Part shown: piece after piece, positions 26,293 to 34,748 of the stretch
Position numbering within the stretch: the first letter of the stretch is position 1
Layout: each line of letters starts with the position of its first letter
NCBI RefSeq assembly: GCF_001854805.1
Contig: NZ_MBLO01000236.1
Span: 1-64,000 of the forward strand
Direction of reading: 5' to 3'
Length of the DNA: 64,000 nt
Origin: Pseudofrankia coriaricola
GTDB lineage: Bacteria; Actinomycetota; Actinomycetes; Frankiales; Frankiaceae
Translations under genes and position numbers: made by a program
Notes under the pieces: model-generated
Databases searched by the model: none
What the model was told of the DNA's origin: nothing
The model's input: only the letters and a program-made list of their open reading frames with translations

Positions 26293-27528
26293 ATGCCGGA
26301 CTCCGCCGTTCTGCAGGTGCTCATCGGGCTTGCCCTGGTGTTCGCCGTCTTCAGTGTCGCCGTCTCACGGGTGAACGAGGCCGTGCTCGGCTTTTTCAAC
26401 TATCGGGGACGCCAGCTGGAGGCCGAGCTGCGCCGCCTCGCCTCGGAGGCCGCCCATCCCGCGGCGCCCTCCCAGGACGGCGCCGCGCCGCCGCGGGACA
26501 TCACCGCCGAGCTGATGGACGGGCCGCTGCGGGCCATGCGGACCGGCGGGGGCTCCGGTGTCCCCGCCGTCGCCGCGGTGCCGCCGGCCCGCGGCTGGCT
26601 GGGCGCCGTCCGGCGGGCCCGCGACCTGCGGCTGCCGACCTATGTCTCGTCGACGGCGTTCGCGCGCGCCGTGCTCGAGATGGTCGAGCCGCCGGCGCGG
26701 GCCCTGCTGCACCGCGCCAGCCCAGCCGAGCTCGCCGGGGTCTTCCCGACCGACGTCACCGACGAGCAGCGTGCGGCGTACGCCGCCGCCTACCGCGCCG
26801 CCTACGACGGCCTGACCCCGGCGACCGCCCAGGCGCTGCACACGGCGATGCCCGCCAGCTGCGAGTCCGGCCGCGCGGTCACCACCGCGATCGTGGCGCT
26901 CCTCGCCCAGTCGCCGGACACGGCGATACTGCCGCTGGGAGCGGAGATCGCCCTGTTGCCGGAGTCGCCGCTCAAGACCGCGCTGACCGCGGCCGCGGCC
27001 CGCGTGGGCGCCGACCGGGACAAGCTGGTCGCGGAGCTTGCCCAGTGGTACGACGCCGCGATGGACCGGCTCTCCGGCTGGTACAAACGCCGGGTCGGCA
27101 AGTTCCTGCTCGTCTACGCCGTCGTCCTGACCGTCGCGTTCAACCTGGACGCGATCGGCCTGACGCGGGCGCTCTGGCAGGACAGCGCGCTGCGCGCGGT
27201 CGCCGTCGCGTCCGCCGAGACCCGCGCGCAGACCTCCACTCCCGCCGACGCGGACGGTTCGGCCGGGGAGCGCCCCGACGAGACGAAGGTGTCGGCGGTG
27301 CGCGACATCGGCGCGTTGCAGCTCCCGTTCGGCTGGACCCGCGCCGGCGCGGCCACCGACCCCAGGGCGGTCCCCGACGGCGTCGGGGACTGGGCGCTGA
27401 AGGCGCTCGGATGGCTGGTCACCGTCGCGGCCCTGACCGCCGGGGCGCCGTTCTGGTTCGACCTGCTCGGCCGCCTCGTCAACATGCGCTCGACAGGCCC
27501 CAAGCCGAAGCCCGCCGCCGCGCAGTAG
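26293..27528 (+). CDS. Hypothetical membrane protein (two to three TM segments)
   Basis: A 411-residue protein. It begins with a transmembrane helix (VLIGLALVFAVFSVAVSRVN), followed by a large soluble, mostly helical region with ELAQWYDAAMDRLSGWYKRR just before two closely spaced helices (LLVYAVVLTVAFNLDAIGL and the C-terminal WLVTVAALTAGAPFWFDLLG). The DRLSGWYKR and APFWFDLLGRLVNMRS motifs recur in a widespread bacterial family of unknown function. Start chosen at MPDSAVLQV; an ATG 27 bp upstream is possible. Confidence 0.78.
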   Translation: MPDSAVLQVLIGLALVFAVFSVAVSRVNEAVLGFFNYRGRQLEAELRRLASEAAHPAAPSQDGAAPPRDITAELMDGPLRAMRTGGGSGVPAVAAVPPARGWLGAVRRARDLRLPTYVSSTAFARAVLEMVEPPARALLHRASPAELAGVFPTDVTDEQRAAYAAAYRAAYDGLTPATAQALHTAMPASCESGRAVTTAIVALLAQSPDTAILPLGAEIALLPESPLKTALTAAAARVGADRDKLVAELAQWYDAAMDRLSGWYKRRVGKFLLVYAVVLTVAFNLDAIGLTRALWQDSALRAVAVASAETRAQTSTPADADGSAGERPDETKVSAVRDIGALQLPFGWTRAGAATDPRAVPDGVGDWALKALGWLVTVAALTAGAPFWFDLLGRLVNMRSTGPKPKPAAAQ

Positions 27529-27643
27529 TAGCGGTCGTAGTGGCGAGCGGCGCCGCGCCCCTCAGGAGGCGGTGAAGCTCACGGGAAGCCCGCGCCGCCG
27601 CGCCGGCTCCGCTGGGACGGGGCGCGTGGCTCCGCGACGCCGG

Positions 27644-28891
27644 TCAGGCCGGGGTGAAGACGACGGGCAGGCTCGTCAGGCCCCGGAACCAGATCGACTC
27701 CTCCCAGCGCAGCTCGTCGGCGGGCACGGACAGGCTCAGGTCGGGGAGCCGGTCGAGCAGCACCTCGAGGGCGGTCTCGGCGATGACCTCGGACAGTTCC
27801 TGTGCCGGGAACGGGCAGCGGTGCGGGCCGTGGCCGAACGCCAGGTGCGCCTGGTTGCCGCCGACGCCGGCGGTCTGGTCCGGGCGGATGTGCGGGTCGG
27901 CGTGCGCGGCCGCGATGCCGAGGACCAGCATGTCGCCGGCCCGGATCTGGTGGTTGCCCAGCTGGCAGGCACGGGCGGCCCAGTACGCGCTCAGGTTCGC
28001 CAGCGGCGGCTCCTCCCAGAGGACCTCGCCCATCGCCTGGCCGACGCTGCGCCGCCCGCCGACGAGCGTCGTGGCGAACCGGGTGTCGGTGAGCAGCAGC
28101 CGCAGCGTGTTGCCGATCCAGTACGCCGTCGGCTGCTGCCCGCCGCTGACCACGTACTGCACGTCCTCGACCAGCAGGTCGTCCGATGCCGCCAGCGGGT
28201 GGTGGACCATCCGGGAGGTGACGTCGAACGTGGGCCGCTCGCGCCGCTGCCGGATCAGGTCGCGCATACGGGCGAGCAGCCGCCCGTAGGCGGCCGGCGC
28301 CTCGGCCGTGTAGTCCATCAGGACGATGAGGTCTCGCACCACGGCCGGCGCCTCCGCCAGCGGGATGCCCAGCATCCAGGACACCACGCGCACGGGTATC
28401 TGCAGGGCGAACTGGCTCATCAGCTCCGCCCGGCCGTCGGCGGCGAACTCGTCGATCAGCGCGTCGGCGATCCGCTCGCAGCGCGACCGAAGCTCGAGCT
28501 GGTCGACGGCGGCCAGCGCGTCGTGGAGCACGGTCGAGCGGTGCTCGTGCTCCCGGCCGCTCGACCGCATGACCGACTCGGTGCCGAGGACCCACCGCTG
28601 CGGCCAGTCCGCCGGGACGAGGTCGAGCGCGTTCCACGGCGTCTGCCGGTCGAACAGCTCCGGGCGGGTGAGCACGTAGTGCATCTCCCGGTAGCTGAGC
28701 ACGAGCCAGACCGGGAGGTCGGCCTCCAGAAGGGCCGGGGCCACGGCGCCGTGCCGCGCCCGCAGCGCCCGGTAGAGCCCGGCCGCGTCCCGGTGGAACT
28801 CCTCGCCGTAGAGCCGGGCCGCGCCCACGTGCGCCGGGTAGCGGCTGGCCAAGGCGGCCGCCCGGTCCGGGGCGGTGGTCAGATCAGTCAT
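27644..28891 (-). CDS. Conservon-associated cytochrome P450 without ExxR
   Basis: A 415-residue P450-fold protein. The heme-thiolate loop is FGHGPHRCPFPAQEL with the cysteine near residue 357. The K-helix motif ExxR, nearly universal in P450s, reads EVLW here, and the I-helix acid-threonine pair is replaced by GGQQPTAYW. In Streptomyces conservons the CYP157 family is known to lack ExxR in the same way. It probably binds heme but may not act as a normal monooxygenase. The ATG at 28891 has GGGGGAG 5 nt upstream. It is the last gene of the minus-strand conservon and is closely similar to the P450 before it. Confidence 0.85.
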   Translation of the reverse strand: MTDLTTAPDRAAALASRYPAHVGAARLYGEEFHRDAAGLYRALRARHGAVAPALLEADLPVWLVLSYREMHYVLTRPELFDRQTPWNALDLVPADWPQRWVLGTESVMRSSGREHEHRSTVLHDALAAVDQLELRSRCERIADALIDEFAADGRAELMSQFALQIPVRVVSWMLGIPLAEAPAVVRDLIVLMDYTAEAPAAYGRLLARMRDLIRQRRERPTFDVTSRMVHHPLAASDDLLVEDVQYVVSGGQQPTAYWIGNTLRLLLTDTRFATTLVGGRRSVGQAMGEVLWEEPPLANLSAYWAARACQLGNHQIRAGDMLVLGIAAAHADPHIRPDQTAGVGGNQAHLAFGHGPHRCPFPAQELSEVIAETALEVLLDRLPDLSLSVPADELRWEESIWFRGLTSLPVVFTPA

Positions 28892-29103
28892 CGGGTCTCC
28901 CCCACCATCCACAACCTGTCATCAACCGAGTTCACCAGCCGCCTCTGGGCGGGCGGACGGCCGTGCGCGGACGTCACGGTGGCGCGGACGGGCCTGTGGG
29001 CGCGCCACCTCGCGGGTGTCACAAACGGGTGATGTCCGTCGGGCGGGGCCGACGGACGTCGGGACGCGCCCGACGCCACAGCGCCCGGTCGGTGGCCACG
29101 GCC

Positions 29104-29138
29104 GGCGGGCGGCCCCGGGATCACCCCGGTGGCCCGCC
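29104..29138 (-). terminator. Strong GC hairpin between the two P450 genes
   Basis: GGCGGGC (29104-29110) can pair with GCCCGCC (29132-29138) with additional inner G/C pairing around an ATCA loop. It lies just after the stop of the upstream P450 and 210 bp before the next, so it may partly terminate or attenuate transcription into the last gene of the conservon. Confidence 0.4.
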
Positions 29139-29160
29139 AGCACGCTGTCAGCGGCGGCGG

Positions 29161-30420
29161 TCAGGCCAGCCCGAAGACCACCGGAAGGGCCGTGAGGCCG
29201 CGGATCCAGATCGTCGGCCGCCACACCAGGTCTTCGAGGGGGACCGCCAGGGTCACGTCGGGCAGCCGATCCAGCAGCACCCGGACGGCTGTCTCGGCGA
29301 TGACCTCGCCGATCTCCTGGGCTGGCAGCGGGCAGCGGTGCTCGCCGTGACCGTAGGACAGGTGGGCCTGGTTGCCGGCGGTCTCGACGATCCCCGATCT
29401 CGGGCGGACCCTTGGGTCGGCGTTGGCGGCCGTGACGCTGGGGATCACCATGTCACCGGCCGCCATCTGGTAGCTCCCGAGCTGGCTCGGCCGGGACAGC
29501 CAGCGGCCGGTCAGGCTCTGCGCGGGCGTGTCCTCCCACAGCACCTGCGCCATCGCGTCGCCGACGCTGCGCCGCCCGCCGAACATCGTGGCCGCGAACC
29601 TCGGGTCGCCGAGCATGAGCCGCAGCGAGTTCCCGATCCACGACGAGACCATCTCGTGCGCGAGCGAGAACACGGTCACCATTTCCTCGAGAAGCTCGCC
29701 GTCGGTCAGGGACGCCGGGTGCGTCAACAGGCGCGAGAGCACGTCGAACCCCAGGTTCTCCCGGCGTGCCACCACCTGCCGCTGCAGGCCGGCGCGCCAC
29801 CGGACGAAGGCCTCCTGGGCGTCGGGGGCGCCGTTCACCACGGTGATGACGTCCCGGGTGAACACGCGGCAGTCGGCTGGCGGGATCCCGAGCACCGCGC
29901 CCAAGGCGTGCACCGGCAGGAGCTCCGCGTACTGGCTGATCAGGTCGGCCTCGCCCGTCGGGGCAAACGTGTCGATCAGCTCGTCGGCGATCCGCTCGCA
30001 CCGGGCCCGCAGCTCGAAGGGGTCCACGGTCAGCCCGTCGTGCAGCACGGTGGACCGGCGCTCGTGCGCGAGGCCGCCGAGCCACACCGCGGTGTCGCGG
30101 CCGACGACGATCGGCAGCGCCGGCCAGTCCGACGGGACGAGGTCCCAGGCGTTCCACAGCGTCGAGTCCCGGGTGTACAGCTCGGGGTTCTCCAGGACGT
30201 AGGCGAACTCCCGGTAGCCGAGCACGATCCACGCCGGGATGTCACCGTCCATCAGCACGGGGGCCACCGCGCCGTGGCGCGCCCGCAGCTGGTCGTACAC
30301 CGCCGCCGGGTCGCGGTGGAACTCGTCGCCGTAGAGCCGGGCCGCGCCGACGTGCGCCGGGTAACGGTTCGGCGACGCAGCTGAGCCCGCAGTCTCAAGG
30401 GCGACGTTCGCCTCGGTCAT
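29161..30420 (-). CDS. Conservon-associated cytochrome P450 without ExxR (CvnE-like)
   Basis: A 419-residue P450-fold protein, paralogous to the neighbour at 27644-28891. Shared blocks include NRYPAHVGAARLYGDEFHRD at the N-terminus and the heme loop YGHGEHRCPLPAQEI. The K-helix position reads QVLW, lacking both the Glu and the Arg of ExxR, and the I-helix reads AHEMVSSW. It starts at an ATG with GGAG 6 nt upstream, 63 bp after cvnD. In conservons such P450s act with the G-protein module; the substrate is unknown. Confidence 0.87.
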   Translation of the reverse strand: MTEANVALETAGSAASPNRYPAHVGAARLYGDEFHRDPAAVYDQLRARHGAVAPVLMDGDIPAWIVLGYREFAYVLENPELYTRDSTLWNAWDLVPSDWPALPIVVGRDTAVWLGGLAHERRSTVLHDGLTVDPFELRARCERIADELIDTFAPTGEADLISQYAELLPVHALGAVLGIPPADCRVFTRDVITVVNGAPDAQEAFVRWRAGLQRQVVARRENLGFDVLSRLLTHPASLTDGELLEEMVTVFSLAHEMVSSWIGNSLRLMLGDPRFAATMFGGRRSVGDAMAQVLWEDTPAQSLTGRWLSRPSQLGSYQMAAGDMVIPSVTAANADPRVRPRSGIVETAGNQAHLSYGHGEHRCPLPAQEIGEVIAETAVRVLLDRLPDVTLAVPLEDLVWRPTIWIRGLTALPVVFGLA

Positions 30421-30483
30421 CGCGGTCTCCAGTCTGGGTCGTAGCAGTGGTGATGACGGCCGCTCTCGCCGGGCGACCTCGAT

Positions 30484-31167
30484 TCACTGGGGGTGCCCCG
30501 CCATCGCGCCGTAGGCGGCGGTGGACAGCGTCAGCACGTGGTTGACCAGCTCGATCAGCACCGTCTTGCTCGACTCGCGGGCGCGGGCGTCGCAGTCGAG
30601 TAGCGGCACCTCGGGACTGAGCGACAGCGCGTCGCGCACCTCGTCGAGCGAGTGCGTCGGCGGGCCGAAGTTGTTGCGGGCGACGACGAACGGCACCTTC
30701 TGGTGCTCCAGCCGGTCGATCGCGTACCAGGAGTCCTGGACCCGGCGGGTGTCGACCAGCACGACGGCGCCGAGCGTGCCGGCGAACAGCCGGTCCCACA
30801 GGAACCAGAACCGCTCCTGGCCGGGCGCGCCGAACAGGTAGAGCACCAGGTGGTCGTCGAGGCTGATCCGGCCGAAGTCGAAGGCGACCGTCGTCGTGCT
30901 CTTCCCGCGCAGCCCGGCGGTGTCGTCGATGCCGACCCCCGCCTCGGTCATGACCTCCTCGGTGGACAGCGGGCGGATCTCGCTGACCGCGCGCACCATC
31001 GTGGTCTTGCCGACGCCGAACCCACCGACGACGACGATCTTCATGCCTTCGCGGACGGTGTCGCGCAGCGGGGCGAGCATCTGCGGCATGCCAGGGTCGA
31101 CGCGCCCCGAGAGGCGGGCCAGCCCGGCCAGCGGCGGCGCGGCGATCCTAGAGCCGGCGGAGTCCAA
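30484..31167 (-). CDS. CvnD: conservon GTP-binding protein
   Basis: A 227-residue small GTPase-like protein of the bacterial MglA/conservon class. G1 is VVGGFGVGKTTMVRAVSEI, the switch region follows (EVMTEAGVGIDDTAGLRGK), and G3 is FGAPGQERFWFLWD. The guanine-specificity motif is degenerate (ARNNFG in place of NKxD), as usual in conservons. TTG at 31167 is taken as the start because AGAGG lies 6 nt before it. It overlaps cvnC by 20 bp. It probably forms a complex with CvnA, B and C at the membrane. Confidence 0.92.
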   Translation of the reverse strand: MDSAGSRIAAPPLAGLARLSGRVDPGMPQMLAPLRDTVREGMKIVVVGGFGVGKTTMVRAVSEIRPLSTEEVMTEAGVGIDDTAGLRGKSTTTVAFDFGRISLDDHLVLYLFGAPGQERFWFLWDRLFAGTLGAVVLVDTRRVQDSWYAIDRLEHQKVPFVVARNNFGPPTHSLDEVRDALSLSPEVPLLDCDARARESSKTVLIELVNHVLTLSTAAYGAMAGHPQ

Positions 31168-31522
31168 CGAGCACCTCTCTCAGCAGCTCTGGGTGGGCGT
31201 AAGGGAGTTCGACCGCCGAGCGGCGCGGCGCGGACCTGGCCGGCTGGCGGACGACGATGCGGCCGGCGTCCAGCAGGTCGCACAGCAGGATCCGGGTGAC
31301 GCTGATCGGCAGGCGCAGGTGGGCGGCGATCTCCACGACGGCGCGCGCGGAGCGGCAGAACCGCAGGATCCCGACGTGCTCCGACTGCATCCCCGGGCTG
31401 GGGTCGCACTCCGCGACGACGAGCGTGACCAGGTCGAAGACGTCGGCGTCGGCGCGGCTGCGCCCACCGGTGATCGTGTAGAGCCGGTCCGGGTTCTCCC
31501 GGTCGATGTGGCCGCGGGTCAC
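31148..31522 (-). CDS. CvnC: DUF742 protein
   Basis: A 124-residue protein of the DUF742 family, the third conservon component. It shows the typical RLYTITGGRSRADADVFDLV opening and a winged-helix-like middle (SEHVGILRFCRSARAVVEIA, HLRLPISVTRILLCDLLDAG). Its GTG start overlaps the cvnB stop in GTGA, indicating translational coupling. Role in the conservon: presumed adaptor between CvnB and CvnD. Confidence 0.92.
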   Translation of the reverse strand: MTRGHIDRENPDRLYTITGGRSRADADVFDLVTLVVAECDPSPGMQSEHVGILRFCRSARAVVEIAAHLRLPISVTRILLCDLLDAGRIVVRQPARSAPRRSAVELPYAHPELLREVLVGLRRL

Positions 31523-31941
31523 GCCGGAGCCGCCGTGGCCCTCAGGTCACGCGCTGGCGCGCTGAGATACTCGCCGATCTGCTCGACCAGCTCGTTCATG
31601 TTGTGGCCGATCACGCCCGCGTCCGCGTCCTCGGTGGCGATGACGGCGAGGTGGGCGCCCTCGCCGGCCTCGACGATGAACAGCAGGCCCCCGTGGAACT
31701 CGGTCATGGACTGACGGACCCCGCCGTTGCCGTCACCGAACTCGACGGACGCGCCGTGCGCGAGGCTCTGGATGCCCGACGCGATGGCCGCCAACTGGTC
31801 TGCCTGGTCGACGGTGAGCCCGGACGTGCGGCACATCCTCAGACCGTCCCGCGACAGCACCAGCGCGTGCCGGGCACCCGGGGTGCGCTCGAGGAGGCTC
31901 TCGAGCAGCCAGTCGAGGTCGCGCTCGTTGGTCTTCATCAT
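31519..31941 (-). CDS. CvnB: roadblock/LC7 protein
   Basis: A 140-residue roadblock/LC7-fold protein, the second conservon component. It begins LDWLLESLLERTPGARHALV and contains the characteristic HGASVEFGDGNGGVRQSMTE and GLLFIVEAGEGAHLAVIA segments. In related systems roadblock proteins act as GTPase-activating partners of the MglA/CvnD protein. Two adjacent ATGs (31941 and 31938) can serve as the start. Confidence 0.93.
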   Translation of the reverse strand: MMKTNERDLDWLLESLLERTPGARHALVLSRDGLRMCRTSGLTVDQADQLAAIASGIQSLAHGASVEFGDGNGGVRQSMTEFHGGLLFIVEAGEGAHLAVIATEDADAGVIGHNMNELVEQIGEYLSAPARDLRATAAPA

Positions 31942-31955
31942 CGGGTGTAAGGGCC

Positions 31956-31978
31956 GCCGCGGGACCGCTGCCCGCGGC
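31956..31978 (-). terminator. Hairpin between cvnA and cvnB
   Basis: GCCGCGGG-accgctg-CCCGCGGC is a perfect 8-bp stem in the 207-bp gap after the cvnA stop and 15 bp before the cvnB start. It could attenuate readthrough or stabilise the downstream mRNA. Confidence 0.4.
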
Positions 31979-32148
31979 CGGTCGGCCCCTGCCTCCTATC
32001 TGGCTGTCTGGTCCGGGAACTCGAAGGCCCGGTTCGCCTCCTGGCTGGCGACGGGCGGGGCGTGGGCGTCTGGCGAGCCGGGCGCCGCGTCAGCGCCCGC
32101 CTGGTGGCCATGGGCCTTGCCTGACCCGGCCCGCCGGTCTCCCGGACG

Positions 32149-33753
32149 TCATGGCGCCGCTTCACGGGAGTCGGTGGCGTTGATGGCGTCAGCGGCACCA
32201 GCGGCGTCGGTGTCGCCCGCCGGCTGCTGGCCGGCGCTGCCGGTCGGCCCGGTCTCGCCGGACCGGGCACGCGCGCGCGATTGCTGGAACGCGCCGAACC
32301 GCTCGCCTGGTGACACCGCGGGAGCGGCCGGGCGGCCGTCCTGACCCGCAGGCGGGCCGCCAGGGGACGTCGCGAGCGCCGCCGCCCGCGCGGCGCCCGC
32401 GAGCGTCTCGCCCCGGCCCCGCTTGGGCAGCGGCTCGGGCGTACCCGCCGGGTGCGCCGCGTCCCGCGACGGAGGTGCCGCCGGCGCGGGCTCACCGGGC
32501 CGCTCCGCCACTGCCTGCCGGCCGCCGCGCCCGCCGGCCGGCACGCCCGGTGCCGCCGTGACATGTGCCCCGGGCAGCGGCGCACCGTCCGGCCGCGGCT
32601 GGGTGATGAGCTGGCGGGGGATGATGACGATCACGCCGGTGCCGCCCCGGGAGGAGGGGCGGAAGGAGACGGTGAGCCCGTACTTGCGGGCGAGCACGCC
32701 GACGACGGCCAGGCCGAGGCGTGTGCCGGACAGCGTGGTCAGGTCGAGCGCCTCGGCCGAGACGGCCCGTTCCGCCCGGCGCAGCGCCGCCGGGCCCATG
32801 ACGAGCCCGCCGTCCTCGACGGTGACGACGAGGCCGGCCTGGACCTCCTCGACGTAGACGTGCACCTCCTCCGACGGCGGGGAGAAGCTGGTGGCGTTGT
32901 CCATCAGCTCGGCCAGCGCGTGCATGACGCCCTCGGCCGCGTAGCCGGCGACGGCGGCCGTGCTGGTCGAGTGCAGCCGGACCCGCTGGTAGGCGCTGAT
33001 CCGGCCGAGCGCGCCGCGCAGGATGCTCTCCATCACGATCGGCTTGGTCCAGCGCCGGCCGGAGCGGGCCCCGGTGAGCACCGCGATGGAGTCGGCGAGC
33101 CGGCCGGCCTGGGAGACGCTGTGGTCGAGGCGCAGCAGGTCGCCGAGGACCTCCTCGCTGTGCCGGTCCTCCATGTCGCGCAGGTCGGCGAGCATGCTGG
33201 TGGCCAGTGCCTGGACCCGGCCGGCGGCGTTCGCGCAGGCGGCCATCGCGGCGGCGCGCATGCGCTCGCCGCGGCCGACCTCCTCGGCGAGGGTGCGCAG
33301 GATTCGCTGCTCGGCGGGGTCGGCCGGCGGTGGCCCGCCCGCCATGGCCTCCTCGGCCGAGACACCGTCGCGGAGCTGGGCGACGATCTTCGGCAGGGTG
33401 TCGTCAGCCAGCTGGGCAAGGCCGGCGGCCCGCCGCTCCGTCAGGGCGTCGAGGGCCGCCAACCGCTCGACGAGCCGCGCCGTGCCGTCCGCCTGGCGGA
33501 TCGCGAGGACCACGATCACGGCCGCGGCGGCCAGGCCCACGAGCACCGCGACTCCGACGGAGACCCGCGCGGACGACGGGGCCGTCGCGACCGCGCACAG
33601 CGCGGCGACGGCGACGACCAGCAGCGCGGACAGCAACACGGTGCGGTTCGCGCCGAGGACGGGCTGGCGGCGCGTGGACGTGCCGGCCGGGGTGGACGTG
33701 CCGGCCGGGAAGGTGTCGGCCCGCCCGCGAGCGGGCTCGAGTACACGTGGCAT
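32149..33753 (-). CDS. CvnA: conservon sensor (histidine-kinase-like ATPase)
   Basis: A 534-residue membrane protein heading the conservon. Two transmembrane helices (TVLLSALLVVAVAALCAVA and VGVAVLVGLAAAAVIVVLAI) flank a very short external loop. A coiled helical segment follows, then a GHKL ATPase domain with the N-box LAELMDNATSFSPP, a G1-like VEDGGLVMGP, and GLAVVGVLARKYGLTVSF. The usual phospho-accepting histidine region is not obvious. The last about 140 residues are a Pro/Ala/Gly-rich tail. ATG at 33753 with GAGGA upstream is preferred; a TTG at 33774 is possible. Confidence 0.9.
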   Translation of the reverse strand: MPRVLEPARGRADTFPAGTSTPAGTSTRRQPVLGANRTVLLSALLVVAVAALCAVATAPSSARVSVGVAVLVGLAAAAVIVVLAIRQADGTARLVERLAALDALTERRAAGLAQLADDTLPKIVAQLRDGVSAEEAMAGGPPPADPAEQRILRTLAEEVGRGERMRAAAMAACANAAGRVQALATSMLADLRDMEDRHSEEVLGDLLRLDHSVSQAGRLADSIAVLTGARSGRRWTKPIVMESILRGALGRISAYQRVRLHSTSTAAVAGYAAEGVMHALAELMDNATSFSPPSEEVHVYVEEVQAGLVVTVEDGGLVMGPAALRRAERAVSAEALDLTTLSGTRLGLAVVGVLARKYGLTVSFRPSSRGGTGVIVIIPRQLITQPRPDGAPLPGAHVTAAPGVPAGGRGGRQAVAERPGEPAPAAPPSRDAAHPAGTPEPLPKRGRGETLAGAARAAALATSPGGPPAGQDGRPAAPAVSPGERFGAFQQSRARARSGETGPTGSAGQQPAGDTDAAGAADAINATDSREAAP

Positions 33754-34748
33754 CGCGATCAGTTCCTCGTCCAACTCGTCGTCACGGCAGCCCGGGCGGC
33801 CGCGGCCACGCCGACGGCGCGGGACCGGGCCGGCGCGGCAAAGAAACCGTCCAACAAAAGCTCAGGATTCGCCGGCGGGCGCGGTGGCCGCGCGGGCCGG
33901 CGCTGAATGCGCGGCAAAGGCGCGCCGTGCCTCGCAGGCTTCCCCCACACCGCGACCACTCCTCGGCCATCCGCCGGCCACGCGATGGAGCCGGCCGGCC
34001 GCGTGGGCGTCGCCCATATGCCGGCCGTCACCCGATGCTAGGGAGACCACGCGCACCGGCCGCATGCAGCTGGCGCCGCCACCGGCCACCCGGCCACGGC
34101 CGAGTGAGTGACATGTGTTCACGTTGTCACGCCGATGGACACTGGGTATTGGCGCGCACCCGTTGGGCGGCCCGGATTGGCCACCGGTGATAATCGGGTG
34201 GTCACTCTGAACATCAGAGCCAAACTGTTCCGGAATCGCTGTCAGAGACAGGCCCTCTCACGCATCCGGACATTTCGACGGAACCGACGCGGTGCGCCGG
34301 CACTTAGAACTGGACAAATCGGGATCTTCAGCCTTGAGGGGCGTCCCCCTGCATCGGCCGCGCTGACCCGCGCCGCCTCGGCACATTCGTCACAGGCCGC
34401 GACCGCCGGCGGCGCGGCCCATGGCTGCGCGCGAACGGGCACGGCCCGCGCCACAACACGGATGCCTACAGTGGAGACACGTCCGGAGTGTCGACGTTTT
34501 CTCGTCGTTGCGTCGGCGGCCAACCGTCGTGCCGGGGCGTTCCCCGGCGCGGCCGGGCGCCCGAGATGCCTCGCGGGCACCTGCCCGGACGAGCGGGCGC
34601 GCCACGCGACCTCGGTGACGGTGAGTTCGGAGGCGGTGAGCTCGCGAGCGGTTCGAGCCGTCCGAGCGGCACCGGCGGGGCGAGCGGGCGCGGCGGGCCG
34701 AGCACCCGCGGCGGGCCGGCGGTCAGGGACCGGCGACGGCGTCCGGCG
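33754..34748. other. About 1 kb intergenic region upstream of the conservon
   Basis: No convincing gene. The open frames are Arg/Ala/Pro-rich and carry no domains. The region has lower GC around 34100-34330 and must hold the conservon promoter (reading left) and the end of galK (reading left, stop at 34749). Visible elements are GTGACA-11 bp-TGTCAC (34108-34130), an inverted repeat that could be an operator, and a small stem CTGTC-aga-GACAG at 34239-34251. Confidence 0.45.
34108..34130. promoter_or_regulatory. Inverted repeat upstream of the conservon
   Basis: GTGACA and TGTCAC are perfect 6-bp arms separated by 11 bp, about 355 bp upstream of the cvnA start in a locally less GC-rich stretch. 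A dimeric regulator site is possible, but the distance is large and the evidence is only symmetry. Confidence 0.3.
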
